DNA from: Folioceros fuciformis
Lineage: Eukaryota > Anthocerotophyta > Anthocerotopsida > Anthocerotales
DNA: 35,054 nt
Direction: 5' to 3'
Assembly: GCA_049999805.1 (NCBI GenBank)
Contig: JBNGIO010004918.1
Coordinates: 1 to 35,054, forward strand
The notes below the pieces were generated by a model. That model searched no databases. It was not told the origin of the DNA and saw nothing but the letters and a program-made list of their open reading frames with translations. Numbering within the stretch: position 1 is the first letter of the stretch; every line of letters starts with the position of its first letter. A program made the translations under genes and the position numbers. Of this stretch, positions 1 to 12,052 are shown in pieces.

Positions 1-1823
<1,823 letters not shown>

Positions 1824-2208
1824 CTTACCTACTCTACATCTGTGGCTGAAGGCGGTACTCAGGCCTCCGCATGAGAAGTGCCTGAAGGCTGTGGTTGTCA
1901 TATGCTGGACATACCGGTCCTGCCATCTGACACCGATGATGTCCATTTTTGGTCGGATCTGAGATGTGCTCTGCCCCACATCCTTTTATGTATGCCGTAG
2001 CACACATTTTTGCCAGTAATGAGAACCAAGTTGTTGACGTTGCTACTATCCTGATGCTCTGTCGAATCCTCCCCTGGTACATTTTCTGTGCCTTATTGTA
2101 AGAAATTATGTTTGTCTCTCGGCCGAATTCGTCTAGAGGGGTACCGACAGCAGGACAGGTGGTCACAACGAGCTTCAAAACAATTGCGTTCTTTCACCCC
2201 AATCGAAC
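1824..2208 (+). other. Intergenic: pyrophosphorylase 3' UTR and MurD promoter/leader
   Basis: This 385-base gap separates two plus-strand genes. It holds no ORF with family features. By position it contains the pyrophosphorylase 3' end and the MurD upstream region. I see no clear polyadenylation signal or promoter motif. Confidence 0.5.
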
Positions 2209-4831
2209 ATGAATGCCGCAGTGGGGATGGCGGCACTGGTTCCAGCCACAAGGACGGGGCCGCGGTTGCTATGTTGTGCGTCGGAAAGCGGGTCTCGTTG
2301 TCGTCAAGATTTGCAAGGGCAAACAGTGGTGGTGTGTAGCGCGTGTCTCGTGCACGATCTGGAATGTGCAACCGGTGCGCTCATTTCCCGGTCTGTGTGT
2401 GCATGCCATTTTCTGCAGGTCGTTGGCCTGGGGTCCTCCGGTCGGGCCGCAGCCAAGCTTGCTCTGGCACGAGGAGCTCGTGTAGTGGGCCTGGATAGCA
2501 ATCCTGACGCATTGCCGTTGGAGGTGAAGTCTGCTCCCTTCATTGCTGCATAACCGTGCTTGCAGTGTTGGTTGACAACCCTGAGAGGATTTCCCCGTTG
2601 CAGAAGGATCCGTCCTTCGACAGTTTCGATGAGAGCAGTTACAAGTCCGAGCTTGGGCCACACAATCGGGAGACCTTGCATGCTGCATCCCGCTTGGTTG
2701 TTTCGCCAGGAGTGCCTGCCTCGCAGCCTGGGATTGCTGCTGCTATTGAAGCTGTGAGTGAAGAGGAGCTTGATTATGTCTGTCCCCGGTATTAGGCGCT
2801 GTGCTTGCATACTGGCGTGAGTTGCTCACAGTTTGGTGCAGGGTGTCCCTGCCATCTCAGAGCTGGGTTTTGCAGCCGAGGTGCTGTCGAGGAAGGTGAA
2901 AGTTGCAGCAGTCACTGGAACGAATGGAAAGTCGACTGTTGCGACGTTCACCGGCCAGGTGCTTGTCCTTTTTCCATGTGTTTCTTCTCTGGCTTTGTGG
3001 TTTGTTTCTGAAGTCGTTTGATTGCAGGTGCTACGTCAAGCAGGAGTCAGGACATTTGTGGGTGGAAACCTTGGTACCCCCCTCGCAGAATGTGCTCTGC
3101 AATGCCTGAGTTTTCCAATCAATGATCCTCCATACCAGGCGAGATTTGGTACTCCGCAGGAATTTTGATGAGGCTTATAAGTCATATGCCTGAGGCCAAG
3201 TATCGGTGGGGCGAGAAACACGACCTGATGCCCCTTGCTTGGTGCAGGCGGCTGTAGTCGAGGTTAGCAGTTATCAGATGGAGCTCCCTGGACGCTTTCA
3301 TCCAGCGGTCAGTACCAGACACACACTTCCGGCAGCTGTTTATAGCCCTTTCCTGCCTTCGGATATGCATGCTATGAGTTACGATGCGTCGATTCTAGTA
3401 ATGCCATCTGCTCTGATTTTTCAGTCATCCTCTTCCCCAGGCTGCTGTCGTGCTCAACCTTAGTCCTGATCACCTGGACAGGCACAAGAGCATGGAGAAC
3501 TATGGAATTCTGAAGTGCCGTGCTTTCGCCAACATGACTCCCGGGGATCTGGCTATCATTCCAAGATGTAAGCCAGTAGAGCCCTACCATTTCTGACTTG
3601 GTACAGAACGCATCTCATTTTTGGATGGAGTGGGCAGATTCTGAAGGTCACTAGGGGTGTATTGGGGAAACAGCCGACGTTCTGTTAAGGAGATTAGCTC
3701 TCCAATCGGGTGGTAAAGGGACCAGAGCCTGGCTTGGGGGTCTTCCAGGTGTTCAGGTACGTTGTTTAGCGGTCCCAAGGGGGCTTCACAGTGTTGTGGC
3801 CGGAGCGCTGTTGACTTGTTTGCAACCGTGGTGGCTTGAAGCTAGATACACCAGCTAGGAGGGCCATTGTTATTGTGCCAACTACAGACTCGCGAATTCT
3901 CTTGGATCTGAGCACTTTGAAGACGGTCGGGAAGCATAACGCACATAACGCTGGAACGGCTGCTCTCCTTGCGCTTGCCTTGAATGTGGGCTTAGACCAA
4001 GATGCAGTTCAGGATGCCCTGCCTGTGCTGCAGCCCCCTCCTCATCGGATGGAAATAGGTGCATGGTGCTGCTCAAGTTCATTCTTGTTCGACTACGTAA
4101 ACTGCTCGATCTATCCTTTCTTACAATCCACTCCACAGTATGCTGGGACAATGGAGGAGTGTTGTGGGTGAACGACAGCAAGGCGACAAATGTGGAGGCT
4201 ACGTATGCAGGAATTAAGGGAATTGCAGGACAAAAGGCGGTGGTGCTGCTGGGAGGGCTTGCTAAGGTTGGTTCGTTTGTGGCTGCGCCTTCTTTGGCTC
4301 TTGAGGCTATTTATGGTGTGTCAAAAAGAACCCAGTCTGAAAGTGTTGCAGGAAGGAGTCGCGAAGGGGGATCTTGGCTTCAAACGACTTGCGGAAGTTC
4401 TGGAGCAGCATAGAGCTGTGATCACTGTAAGCGTTATCCGCATCTCGTATCTTTACACTGTCGAAAGCGTTGCCGGTATACGTATACCCACATCTCTCCT
4501 TTGTGCAGTTTGGCGCTGCAGGTAAGCAAATCCAGCAGGAGTTGAAGGACGCGAAGATTTCCGTCCCACTGGAACGTACGGAAGGAATGCAAGAGGCTGT
4601 GCAACGAGCCAGATCACTTGCAGTGAGGGGTTCGTGAAGCTTTTCACATCAGCTTCAAATATTCTTATTGAAGCCGATTTCGGCATTTCCTCTCTTGACT
4701 TGGAGTCTTGGGCCATTGCAGGGGACATGATCCTCCTGAGCCCAGGATGTGCTAGCTTCGACGAGTTTCAAAATTTCGAGCACAGAGGACTTGTCTTTGC
4801 TGGGCTAGCCAAATTGTCGACCAAGAGCTGA
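2209..4831 (+). CDS. MurD: UDP-N-acetylmuramoyl-alanine--D-glutamate ligase (MurD), plastid peptidoglycan pathway, 13 exons
   Basis: MurD adds D-glutamate to UDP-MurNAc-L-alanine using ATP. In plants that keep the pathway it should act in plastids. Exons: 2209-2331, 2419-2523, 2604-2753, 2842-2958, 3028-3138, 3248-3307, 3441-3567, 3674-3756, 3842-4058, 4139-4266, 4352-4426, 4509-4629, 4722-4831. Together they give 508 residues in one frame; bacterial MurD is about 440, and the extra N-terminus is a Ser/Arg/Ala-rich presumed transit peptide. Motifs in order: [10 protein letters not shown] (about 40), SPGVP (110-114), ATP loop GTNGKST (152-158), EVSSYQ (207-212), [10 protein letters not shown] (228-237), GKHNAHNAG (322-330), VNDSKATN (375-382), and [12 protein letters not shown] near the end. 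All expected domains are present and no break is seen. Intron 5 is GC-AG. The exon 8 acceptor and the exon 12 donor are weak and rest on frame and homology. Its 3' part is duplicated downstream. Confidence 0.92.
3139..3247 (+). other. GC-AG intron 5 of MurD
   Basis: The exon before ends in CCATACCAG and the intron starts GCGAGA. The acceptor is GGTGCAG before GCGGCTGTAGTCGAG. Phase 0 on both sides gives a continuous protein (PPYQ then [10 protein letters not shown]). No GT near the exon end gives the right phase, so a rare GC donor is the best reading. Confidence 0.6.
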
Positions 4832-5190
4832 ACCCAAAGTCAGCATCATCGGAAAATGTGGCCATCTAATTTGTCTTCGCGGAATCCAGAAATATCAAGA
4901 TTGTAGCCAGGCCACTCTATATTCTTTGACCTGTCGTTTGTCTCGCAAGAATCTTCATCTGAAACCCTAGACGTAACTATTTGGTCCTGGGGCTGTCTCC
5001 TGATTGCCTTCTGGTCTATGGTTCCTTCTGGGCCAATGCTTCTCATCCCCGCTGTACCTTGTCGGGATTAACACAGTTGATATCAGCATCGTCTGATGAA
5101 GCACACAGACGTCGTTCCTTACTTTTCCCCTCCACTTCCAGTTTCTCAGGGATTCCAAGAGCTTGGACATCGTTATGCACTTGTGGTGTT
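3950..5190. repeat. Left copy of a ~1.25-kb tandem duplication spanning the MurD and RbfA 3' ends
   Basis: This unit carries MurD from within exon 9 through exon 13, a short spacer, and a decayed RbfA exon 3 in reverse orientation. It matches 5430-6690 in order and orientation. Shared landmarks include CATCGGATGG, CAGGATGTGCTAGC, CCAAGAGCTGAACCCAAA, GGCCACTCTATAT and GAAACCCTAGA. The ends are approximate and placed by eye. Confidence 0.85.
4850..5190 (-). pseudogene. Decayed 3' exon of RbfA (left duplication copy)
   Basis: On the minus strand this stretch resembles exon 3 of the intact RbfA gene at 6332-6667. One frame (around 5160 downward) reads LGIPEKLEVEGKSKE, matching LDILEKLKVEREVKG. 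Another frame (around 4990-4850) reads TSRVSDEDSCETNDRS, matching PSRVSADDTGEKQDWP, and later IEWP and SGF. The homologous parts lie in different frames, so at least one frameshift separates them, and the acidic repeat in the middle is largely lost. No RbfA core domain accompanies it. It is a nonfunctional remnant, although it could still serve as MurD 3' untranslated sequence. Confidence 0.8.
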
Positions 5191-5430
5191 CTGTGGGTTC
5201 GTATCTGGTCACAATTACAGAAACATATGAAGAGTGGATTGGTGTTGCCATGTCTACCTAAATGTTTCAAGTTTGCCTGTGCTTTCGACGTGCCTCGGAA
5301 AATCTGTCTTCAATCGCAGGGAGCTTTGCGCAGAATGCTCAGGAAAGTTCCCTTCCCTCCTTAACGTTCTCTCCCGGGCTATTGCTGAGGGAAGTGATGA
5401 TGACCTCCCCTAATACACACCTTTTGTCTT
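5190..5430. other. Junction between the two duplication copies
   Basis: About 240 bases separate the recognisable end of the left copy from the start of the right copy. I found no match to RbfA exon 2 or to MurD exon 9 start here, and no transposon ends. It may be further decayed duplicate or filler DNA. Confidence 0.4.
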
Positions 5431-6301
5431 TGCACGTTCTCCTGCCACTGGCCTTGACACGTTGCCTTAAACCAAGATGTCCTTCGGGACGTCCTGCCTG
5501 CGCTGCAACCACCTCGGCATCGGATGGACTAGCTGGATGCTGCTGCTCAAGCTCAGTCTTGTCTTACCCTGTCAACTGGTCGATACAACCATCCACTGTA
5601 TGCTGGGAGAATTGTGTGCTCCGGGTGGAAAGCAGCAAAGTAACAACGTGGATGGTACCTAAACCGGGGTTCGGGTATTGCAGCACAGACGGTCGTGGCG
5701 CTGTCGGGTGGCCTCGCTCAATTGGGGCTGCTCCTTCGGCTGTGAGGCTGTTTCCCAAGCTCCGAGCAAATCCAGTCGGATATATTGTTACAGGAAGGAG
5801 TTGTGAAGGAGGATCTTGGCGTCAACGGGCTACCTAGATGAATTTCTGGAGACGGGCATAGCTGTGATTACTCCAGCCATTTAGCCGTTCTCTTTTCTTA
5901 CACACTCGCGAAGCCCTCATTGAAGTCCATGGTTGTCGGCAACTGCGTGCCCCTACCTTTCCTTGGTACAGTTCGACGCGGCAGGTGAGCAAATAGAGCA
6001 GGAATTAAGAGCCACGAATATTCCTTTCCAGTGGAACGAAAAGAAGGAATGAAAGAGGCTGCCCACTGCCACAATAGCTGCCGTAAGCGGTTCCTAAAGC
6101 TGCTCACATAAGCTTGAAGAATTTCAACTGCATGAAAACTTCAGCAACTCCTCTTCGTGAGAATGATGTCCCTCTTCAGGAATGTTCTCTTCAGGAGGAT
6201 CATGTCCCCCTTCAGGATGTGCTAGCGTCGACGACTATCGAAACTTCGAGCGTAGAGGAAGTCTCTTTACTGGGCAAGCCAAAATCCCGACCAAGAGCTG
6301 A
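5430..6301 (+). pseudogene. Decayed 3' part of MurD (exons 9-13, right duplication copy)
   Basis: The order of MurD exons and introns is kept but the frames are broken. At 5600-5650 the DNA reads CWENCVLRVESSKVTTW, related to the MurD segment with VNDSKATN; the Asn-Asp-Ser-Lys core is damaged. The exon 11 equivalent (about 5790-5870) carries an early TAG. The exon 12 equivalent (from about 5980) and the exon 13 equivalent (about 6218-6301, ending in the same CCAAGAGCTGA) are still visible. The upstream catalytic half is absent, so this can only be a relic. Confidence 0.82.
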
Positions 6302-6690
6302 ACCCAAATTCAGCGCCAACGGAAAATGTGGTCATTTAATGAATATAATCCTCTCATCAGCGCTGAATCCAGAAACATCATCATCGTCCGCAGGCCACTC
6401 TATATCCATCGGCCAATCTTGCTTCTCCCCAGTATCATCAGCTGAAACCCTAGAGGGGCCGATTTTCTTTGGTTTGGATTTAGGTTGGGTCTTGGTTGCC
6501 TTCTGGGCCAATGGTCCCACCTTCTGTGCTAATGGTTCCCTCTGTGTCAATGGCTCCGTCTGCACGTCGTCGGGATCATCCCAGTTGTCATCAGGATCGT
6601 CCCAACCACTGTCAGCTCGTCCCTTGACTTCCCTCTCCACTTTCAGCTTCTCAAGGATATCCAGAACCTGAACATCACCATACAGCCATG
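5430..6690. repeat. Right copy of the ~1.25-kb tandem duplication
   Basis: This copy begins near CTCCTGCCACTGGCCTTGA, corresponding to about 3957 in MurD exon 9. It runs through decayed MurD exons 10-13, the spacer and the intact RbfA exon 3. In this copy MurD is broken and RbfA is intact, the mirror image of the left copy. Confidence 0.85.
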
Positions 6691-7373
6691 CCTAAGTTTT
6701 TCCACCGTCCATACACTTAACAAGACCGGAGAGACGAAATGCCAACATTACGCACCCTGCTGCCTTTTTCCATTGCGTCATCTCTGATGAACCGAACCTC
6801 GGGGGTCATCCTCAGCTGCATTCGCTTTCCCAGGCCCATCCTGACGTACTTAGCTTTGGCCCGGAGCCCCTCGATAGCTATTTCCGCACCTCGCTCATCT
6901 CCGAACACTGAAATGTACACTTTCGCAACCTTCTTGGCCAGCACACCTCACTGTGTCATGAACCGGATCTGGAAACAGGAACCTTCAAGCTCCACTCACA
7001 CAACCCCTACCTGCAAATCGCTGGACAGTTGAACATCGCTGACTGTGGCTACCGATGACAGGTACATGTCAGCACCGAGCCCTGCTTCCGGTAACACGGC
7101 CTGCTGCAATACCTTGTCATGGAGCAGCATTTCAGCTACCTCCCTCCTAATCTGCTGCCCCACCATTTTCACTCTCCTAGGGTGAGCCATGCACAAAACC
7201 TTCTGCACTGGCCCCCTCCCAGGCCTTGCCACGCAGCTCCCTCCATCAAACCCGAACCTTCCAAATCTATTCCCCACGCTTCTCCCTGCTGCTGACCTGC
7301 TACAACAAACGCTGCTGGAACTGGACGCCAGACCTCCGCTCCAGGAACTTGCCAAGCACGAGGCTGACACCAT
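6332..7373 (-). CDS. RBFA: Ribosome-binding factor A, organelle-targeted, three exons
   Basis: RbfA binds the small ribosomal subunit and helps 16S rRNA maturation; this one should act in chloroplasts or mitochondria. Exons on the minus strand: 7373-7011, 6929-6756, 6667-6332, all phase 0, giving 290 residues. The ATG at 7373 starts a Ser/Ala/Gly/Arg-rich presumed transit peptide of about 60 residues. The KH-type core follows: MAHPRRVKMVGQQIRREVAE, then DVQLSSDLQ joined to VAKVYISVFGDERG, then LGKRMQLRMTPEVRFIRDD. The C-terminal extension is acidic with repeats (WDDPDDNWDDPDD) and short EPL-Q repeats, ending in IIFIK. The gene faces MurD tail to tail and diverges from the coiled-coil gene. 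Its last exon lies in the right copy of the tandem duplication. Confidence 0.92.
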
Positions 7374-7993
7374 ATCGAATGTATTACACAGACTCGGATC
7401 CAGCCGCCAAACGGCTCCCAGCCACTGAATGGACCAGAAATCCTCTCAAACTCGTCCGCACTTACTGGATTACCTCGTGTCAAATGCTATGGGAGTGATG
7501 GAGGCCACGAACTCACCACAACGAAAACCCAACAAGACTGAATCTCTGTTGCAGGGGCCAGACAGCTCAAGGCGCAATCCTGAACAATCGGCTAGAACCC
7601 ACGCAAATGCCCGTCGGCCGGAATCAGACACGCAAGAGTCTACAGAGCCTAGATTACAACACGGCGGTGGTCAGGAACTGGCCGGTAGTCGGGAACCGGC
7701 TAGTGCCGGTTGCCAGTCGCAATCCCGGAGCTGCAGTTGCTGGTGAGACCCCGGGTTGGAACTCTGGTTGTGCTGGTTTCAAATCATGCTGCCTCGTCGG
7801 TCGCTTTGTAGATACGTGTGAAGTTGGCGCAGATGATCGGAGAAGCTACGAGGGAGGTGGAATCGAGAAGGAGAAAGTCGATTACATTTGACGCTGTGAA
7901 TGATTCGTTCTCTGTACAGCAGGCTTATTAAAGAGTTGCTGTTGGAAGTTCGAATTACGTTGGAAGTTGGAAAATTGTTCTTCTTTGCTTGCA
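7374..7993. promoter_or_regulatory. Divergent intergenic region between RbfA (-) and the coiled-coil gene (+)
   Basis: This 620-base gap lies between two start codons pointing away from each other. It should hold both promoters and leaders. ORFs inside it show no family features. No specific element could be identified. Confidence 0.45.
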
Positions 7994-10900
7994 ATGGAGG
8001 CATGCCAAGGCAGCTTCTGCGACGCCGTGGAGTCTGGATTCGTTACTGATGCCTTTTGCTACGTCTGCGGGGTGAGTTCTCTGGCAATTGTTGTCGCTGC
8101 GCAATTTTACAAGTTGGGTGGGCTGCACAGACTTTGAGGTTCTGGATACCGGGAACTCTGGTGTTAGGCACGTTGGCGTGCTGGGTTGTAGAACTCTCAC
8201 TTCTGGCTTGTGGGTGCAGCAGAGTGGTGGAATGTGGAGTATTTTGATTTTGAAAGTGTGTTTTGTGTTACTTCACGAATACGGGAGGTGCCGATGATGG
8301 TTGAGGCCATGTGCAGGCAGCTGACGAGAGTGCTGGGTGCATCAAGGAAGCAATTAGACTGTTACAGGAGGATGCTTCTTGCTATCCACAGGTTTGGCTG
8401 TCCTGCAAAGGTGACTCAGCACTGGTGTGTTCTCCTTTGCTGAGATATCTGAGAAATGACTTGACTGTTCTCCAGCCGTCAGAGAGCAGAAAAAAATTTA
8501 CGCTGAAAAAAACTGTTGCGAAGTTGACGAAGGCATGCGACAACATCGAGGGAATCAAACTCCAAGTACGAAGGCACGCTGTTGTGCATGCACTGTAGAT
8601 TTGCCTATCGGCAGCTTGTGGATTAGTGACAGTCTGGGAGGGATGGGATGTATTTCGGCTTGGAGCAGATGATGGGCCTGCGGGAACAAGTGCATACGTT
8701 ACAGGAGAAGCTTAAAGCTAATCAAGAAGATCATGTGAGAACTTATCCTGTACAGAACATTCGTTATACATGCCGTCCAGCTTTCTTGGAATTCTCAGCA
8801 TTAGTGTCATCTTGCAGCTGGAGGCCCTGAATCGGATGGATGCTTTCGCCATGGACATGCAAGTACGCTCTTTCCTGTCTTTCCTTTGCGAGAGACATGC
8901 TTGAAGAAGCAAACTCTGCTGGAATCTGGCTCCCTCAGGGGTATTGGTGCTTCTGCTGAGCAGGAGACTCTGCTACGCCTAAAGGAAGAGGAGGATGAGA
9001 AGAACCGGCTAATGCAGGAGCTGGAGGAGGCTAACTGCGCATCAGAGACGTCAAGAAATGTATGGTGGCTCGTTTCATCAAAGAGCAATGTTGCAACATC
9101 TTCTGGAGGGTTTGACCTGGCCTGAATATGATTGTGGTTTCTCCTAACTTCAGAAGTTAGAAGCCAAAGAGAGAGAGCATGAACTGCGGCTGAAGGAGCA
9201 CTCCAAGCTCACTGATGATAATGCTCATTTGAGGTTTCTACCAGAACAAAATCCCTGGCATTTTGTCAGCTGTTCCAGTTCGGGATCGAGTTGAAAGTAG
9301 ATGTTAGTCTCCAGTAGCTCATCGTTTTCGTGCCCCCTCTCCAGGTCAGAGAACGAAAGGTTGAAGCGGACTGTGATTGATCAAGAAATGCAATTGAAGG
9401 AAAGTGAATGTGCTCAGAAGAACGCATCCAAGGCTTTGGCTCAGCTTGACAGATTCAAGGAGGTGATGCCTGTCTCATTGTAAGGTGGCAGGAGTTTGCC
9501 TAAGTATCTTGGTAGACTAGGACGAAGTTTGAGCAACTAAAGAGGCTCATGTAAATGTAACGTTTTGACAGGTTGTTGCCAAAATAACCGCAGACAACAT
9601 GGTTTTTCTCATGAAGGTGTTCTAAGGTGTATGGATCCTTTGTTTACCCTGTGTGCTCTACATGTGCTTGTAGGGAAGTCTTTATAAGTGTCACCCTTCT
9701 CGGTCGCTTCTCATTCCCTACATTTGTTTTTGTTGACTTGACCCGCAACATTTCATTTTTGTAACAGCTCAAACAAAGTGAGGCCGCTCTTGCAGTTGCT
9801 CAAGAGCGCATAACCAACATGGAGGAAGAGGTATTGAGCGGGTCATGCTGCAAGTCATGCGTTGTGCAGCCAAATGTCCCCTTGCAGACTAAGTGAGCCC
9901 ATGTTCTGCAGCGTTCTATGTGGCTTGAAGAAGCTTCTGCCGAGATAGAAGGAGCGGTTCGGGCTGGTTTAGGCAAGGTATCATTCCTTCTGTGTGAGGT
10001 AGAGATGACTTATCGAGTCATTTGCCTGATAAATGAGAGATCTAGACTTACCGAGTGAGATGAGTTCGGTGGCAGTCAGTGGAGTCTGAGACCGAGTTGG
10101 AGGTTCTGTATGGTGAGCGACAACAATGGGAGAACAAGGTGCAGGAGTCGCAGGAACGCATAATGAAGTTGGTCAAATCGAAAGAAAGGCTTGAGGAGAG
10201 GTAGATCAATCGTGTACCTCTTGCTTGCAAACGTTGTGATTGGATTCATTGCTTATCTGAACGGTATTACAGTGCATGATAACCTTTCATTGATTAGTAC
10301 ACAACCCGTTTGTCTCGTTCGATAGGTTGAATGCTTTAGAAGATGCGAACTCCAAACTGCAGTTCAGCTTGGATGAAGAGAAAAAGCAGAGACACAATGC
10401 TGAAGCTGAGGCGCGGGTTCTACTAAACAGCTTGAAGCAAAGCAACGATGAGGTTTTGTGTAGCTCTTTGATTCATGCTCCCGTTACTCTCTTGTGGCAA
10501 CTTGGCAGTCACTGTTTGTACCATGCAGCTTGTTGAAGCACAACGGAAATACGATGTGGCATCTGACGAACTTAAGGTAGGCTTGCATAAAGCTTTGACC
10601 TAGTTCCAGTATCAAAGTCTCACAGATCCCTTCCCTCGTACCTTGTTTGCGACAGATGGCGAGCAAGAGCCTTGCAGAAAAGCAAGAGAAAATGGAAAAC
10701 TTGTTTGTGGCCTTGAAGAACAGCTCCCTTCAGCTTGGAACTCAACAGGCCATAAATGCTGCCATCATGAAGAAAAAGGAAGAGGTATAGCTTTTCTGTC
10801 AGAATCAGTTCTTGGTATTCTTTCCAACGACCTAACTGGACCTATGCAGATGGAGTGGCGGTGTTTAGAAGCTGAAGCTCAACGAGAAAAAATGCGGAAC

Positions 10901-10996
10901 AAACTGAAAGGTATATCGGGATTATGCGAATGGTGAGGTGCACTTATGTTATTCTTAACACCAAATTCCCATGCAGGGCGTTCAGGCACTAACTGA
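7994..10996 (+). CDS. Coiled-coil protein of unknown family, 16 exons
   Basis: I do not recognise the family. Exons: 7994-8071, 8317-8391, 8476-8565, 8669-8734 (or from 8666), 8818-8862, 8964-9059, 9154-9233, 9345-9462, 9768-9830, 9912-9977, 10076-10200, 10326-10452, 10529-10576, 10656-10784, 10850-10910, 10977-10996. Phases agree throughout and give about 428 residues. The N-terminus is Cys-rich (MEACQGSFCDAVESGF; CYVCG). A short helix (CIKEAIRLLQEDASCYPQ) and a basic stretch (SRKKFTLKKTVAKLTKAC) follow. From about residue 85 nearly everything is charged heptad-like helix, for example LLRLKEEEDEKNRLMQEL, LEAKEREHELRLKEH and LEDANSKLQFSLDEEK. It ends in KLKGRSGTN then TGA. No membrane segment, motor or catalytic motif is visible. 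A structural or cytoskeletal role is inference from the coiled coil alone. Confidence 0.78.
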
Positions 10997-11437
10997 CGTA
11001 CTCACACAACCCGACGCGAAGGATTAACTTACTCCTTAAATATAGTTATCACTTATTATTAAGTTAGATATAAATGTTTTTATGTACAAATGAAGTAATT
11101 AGAATGGAGTATATATATTTGGTATATTAATGAGGTCTAAAATTATGCTGATTAAACTTCAGATTTTGTTGGACATTTAGATGGCCAAGTTGGGCATGCT
11201 TAATAGCCAATGTCTCCAAATGGCTCCGGCTAAATGGACACAAGTTTATAAGAACTTTGACATTAAGCATCATGTCCCAGGATGGGATGTGAATTGATAG
11301 ATAATCAAATAGGATGTGCTAGATGGGATGTGTATAGAAAAGGATATCCTTTTGAGTAGAGTACAAAGACACTTTGAAGAGGGTGAGTAGAGATCCCAAG
11401 GTGGTTCTTGGCATTCTAACATTCTTGGCCAAACACT

Positions 11438-11484
11438 AATCTAGTCCATGTGTCTCACCACAAATGAGACATATGGACTAGATT
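11438..11484. repeat. Near-perfect 20-bp inverted repeat with 7-base loop
   Basis: The left arm AATCTAGTCCATGTGTCTCA pairs with the right arm TGAGACATATGGACTAGATT at 19 of 20 positions. The loop is CCACAAA. It could be a fold-back transposon relic, a terminal repeat or a transcribed hairpin; no flanking target duplication was found. Confidence 0.85.
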
Positions 11485-11514
11485 AAATCACTTCACATAA
11501 TACCAAACTTTTAT

Positions 11515-11605
11515 GCAATTCAATTCAATTTCATTCTAGCAAGGCAAAAGCAAATTTAATCTTTTGTTGTGAAATCTTTTCCAAACATAATAATTACTTA
11601 TTTAA
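11515..11605 (+). repeat. Dispersed repeat, copy A (partner at about 25265-25355)
   Basis: The stretch with AATTCAATTCAATTTCAT, then CTTTTGTTGTGAAATCTTTTCC and ACATAATAATTACT recurs near 25270 in direct orientation with moderate divergence. The two copies lie close to the two edges of the AT-rich island. Confidence 0.65.
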
Positions 11606-12052
11606 AATATTAATCTTCAAATAGATTTTTATAAGGTAATATTTATGACTTATTTTCCAGCAATGAATAAGTATAAATGATTGGTTGGCCCACAAGCTAA
11701 AGGAAGGTATCACAAAAAAGGATAAAATGTATGTTTTTTTATGAATTTTTTTTCAACCTTAAATAACTAAATAGTCGTAACCCCCTTATACTTGTGTATG
11801 TAACCTAAAATATTGTATTTATTATCTTGAAATTCAAGCGACTACATAAGGTCTAACTTTGAGATTTTCACTAAATCTTTAAAGCAAGAGAGGAGTATGG
11901 TTTTGTTGTCCTTGTAGACATTACTGCATGTTGAGGTTTTGTTCATCGATCTTGGCTACAGTTTTTCCTTCATTGTATGAGTCTTTTGCTTAGCATTTCT
12001 TTGTTAAATCAGCCACATATATAGGGGTGGTGGTTAAACACTAAGGCACCAC

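Larger units (their letters stand above)
10997..12052. other. AT-rich intergenic stretch, no gene seen
   Basis: Composition drops to AT-rich right after the coiled-coil gene. No ORF with family features appears on either strand. The only clear structures are the hairpin at 11438-11484 and a dispersed repeat at about 11515-11605. Confidence 0.6.

Noticed and set aside
5262-5837. 191-codon plus-strand ORF as a new gene
   Set aside because: Much of it is the decayed MurD copy read in a wrong frame; the rest is junction DNA.
6114-6671. 185-codon plus-strand ORF
   Set aside because: It is antisense to RbfA exon 3 and carries Ser-rich shadow sequence of the acidic repeat.
7169-7483. Minus-strand ORF overlapping RbfA exon 1 as an alternative start
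   Set aside because: It is out of frame with the RbfA core; the 7373 frame gives a transit-like peptide joined to the conserved domain.
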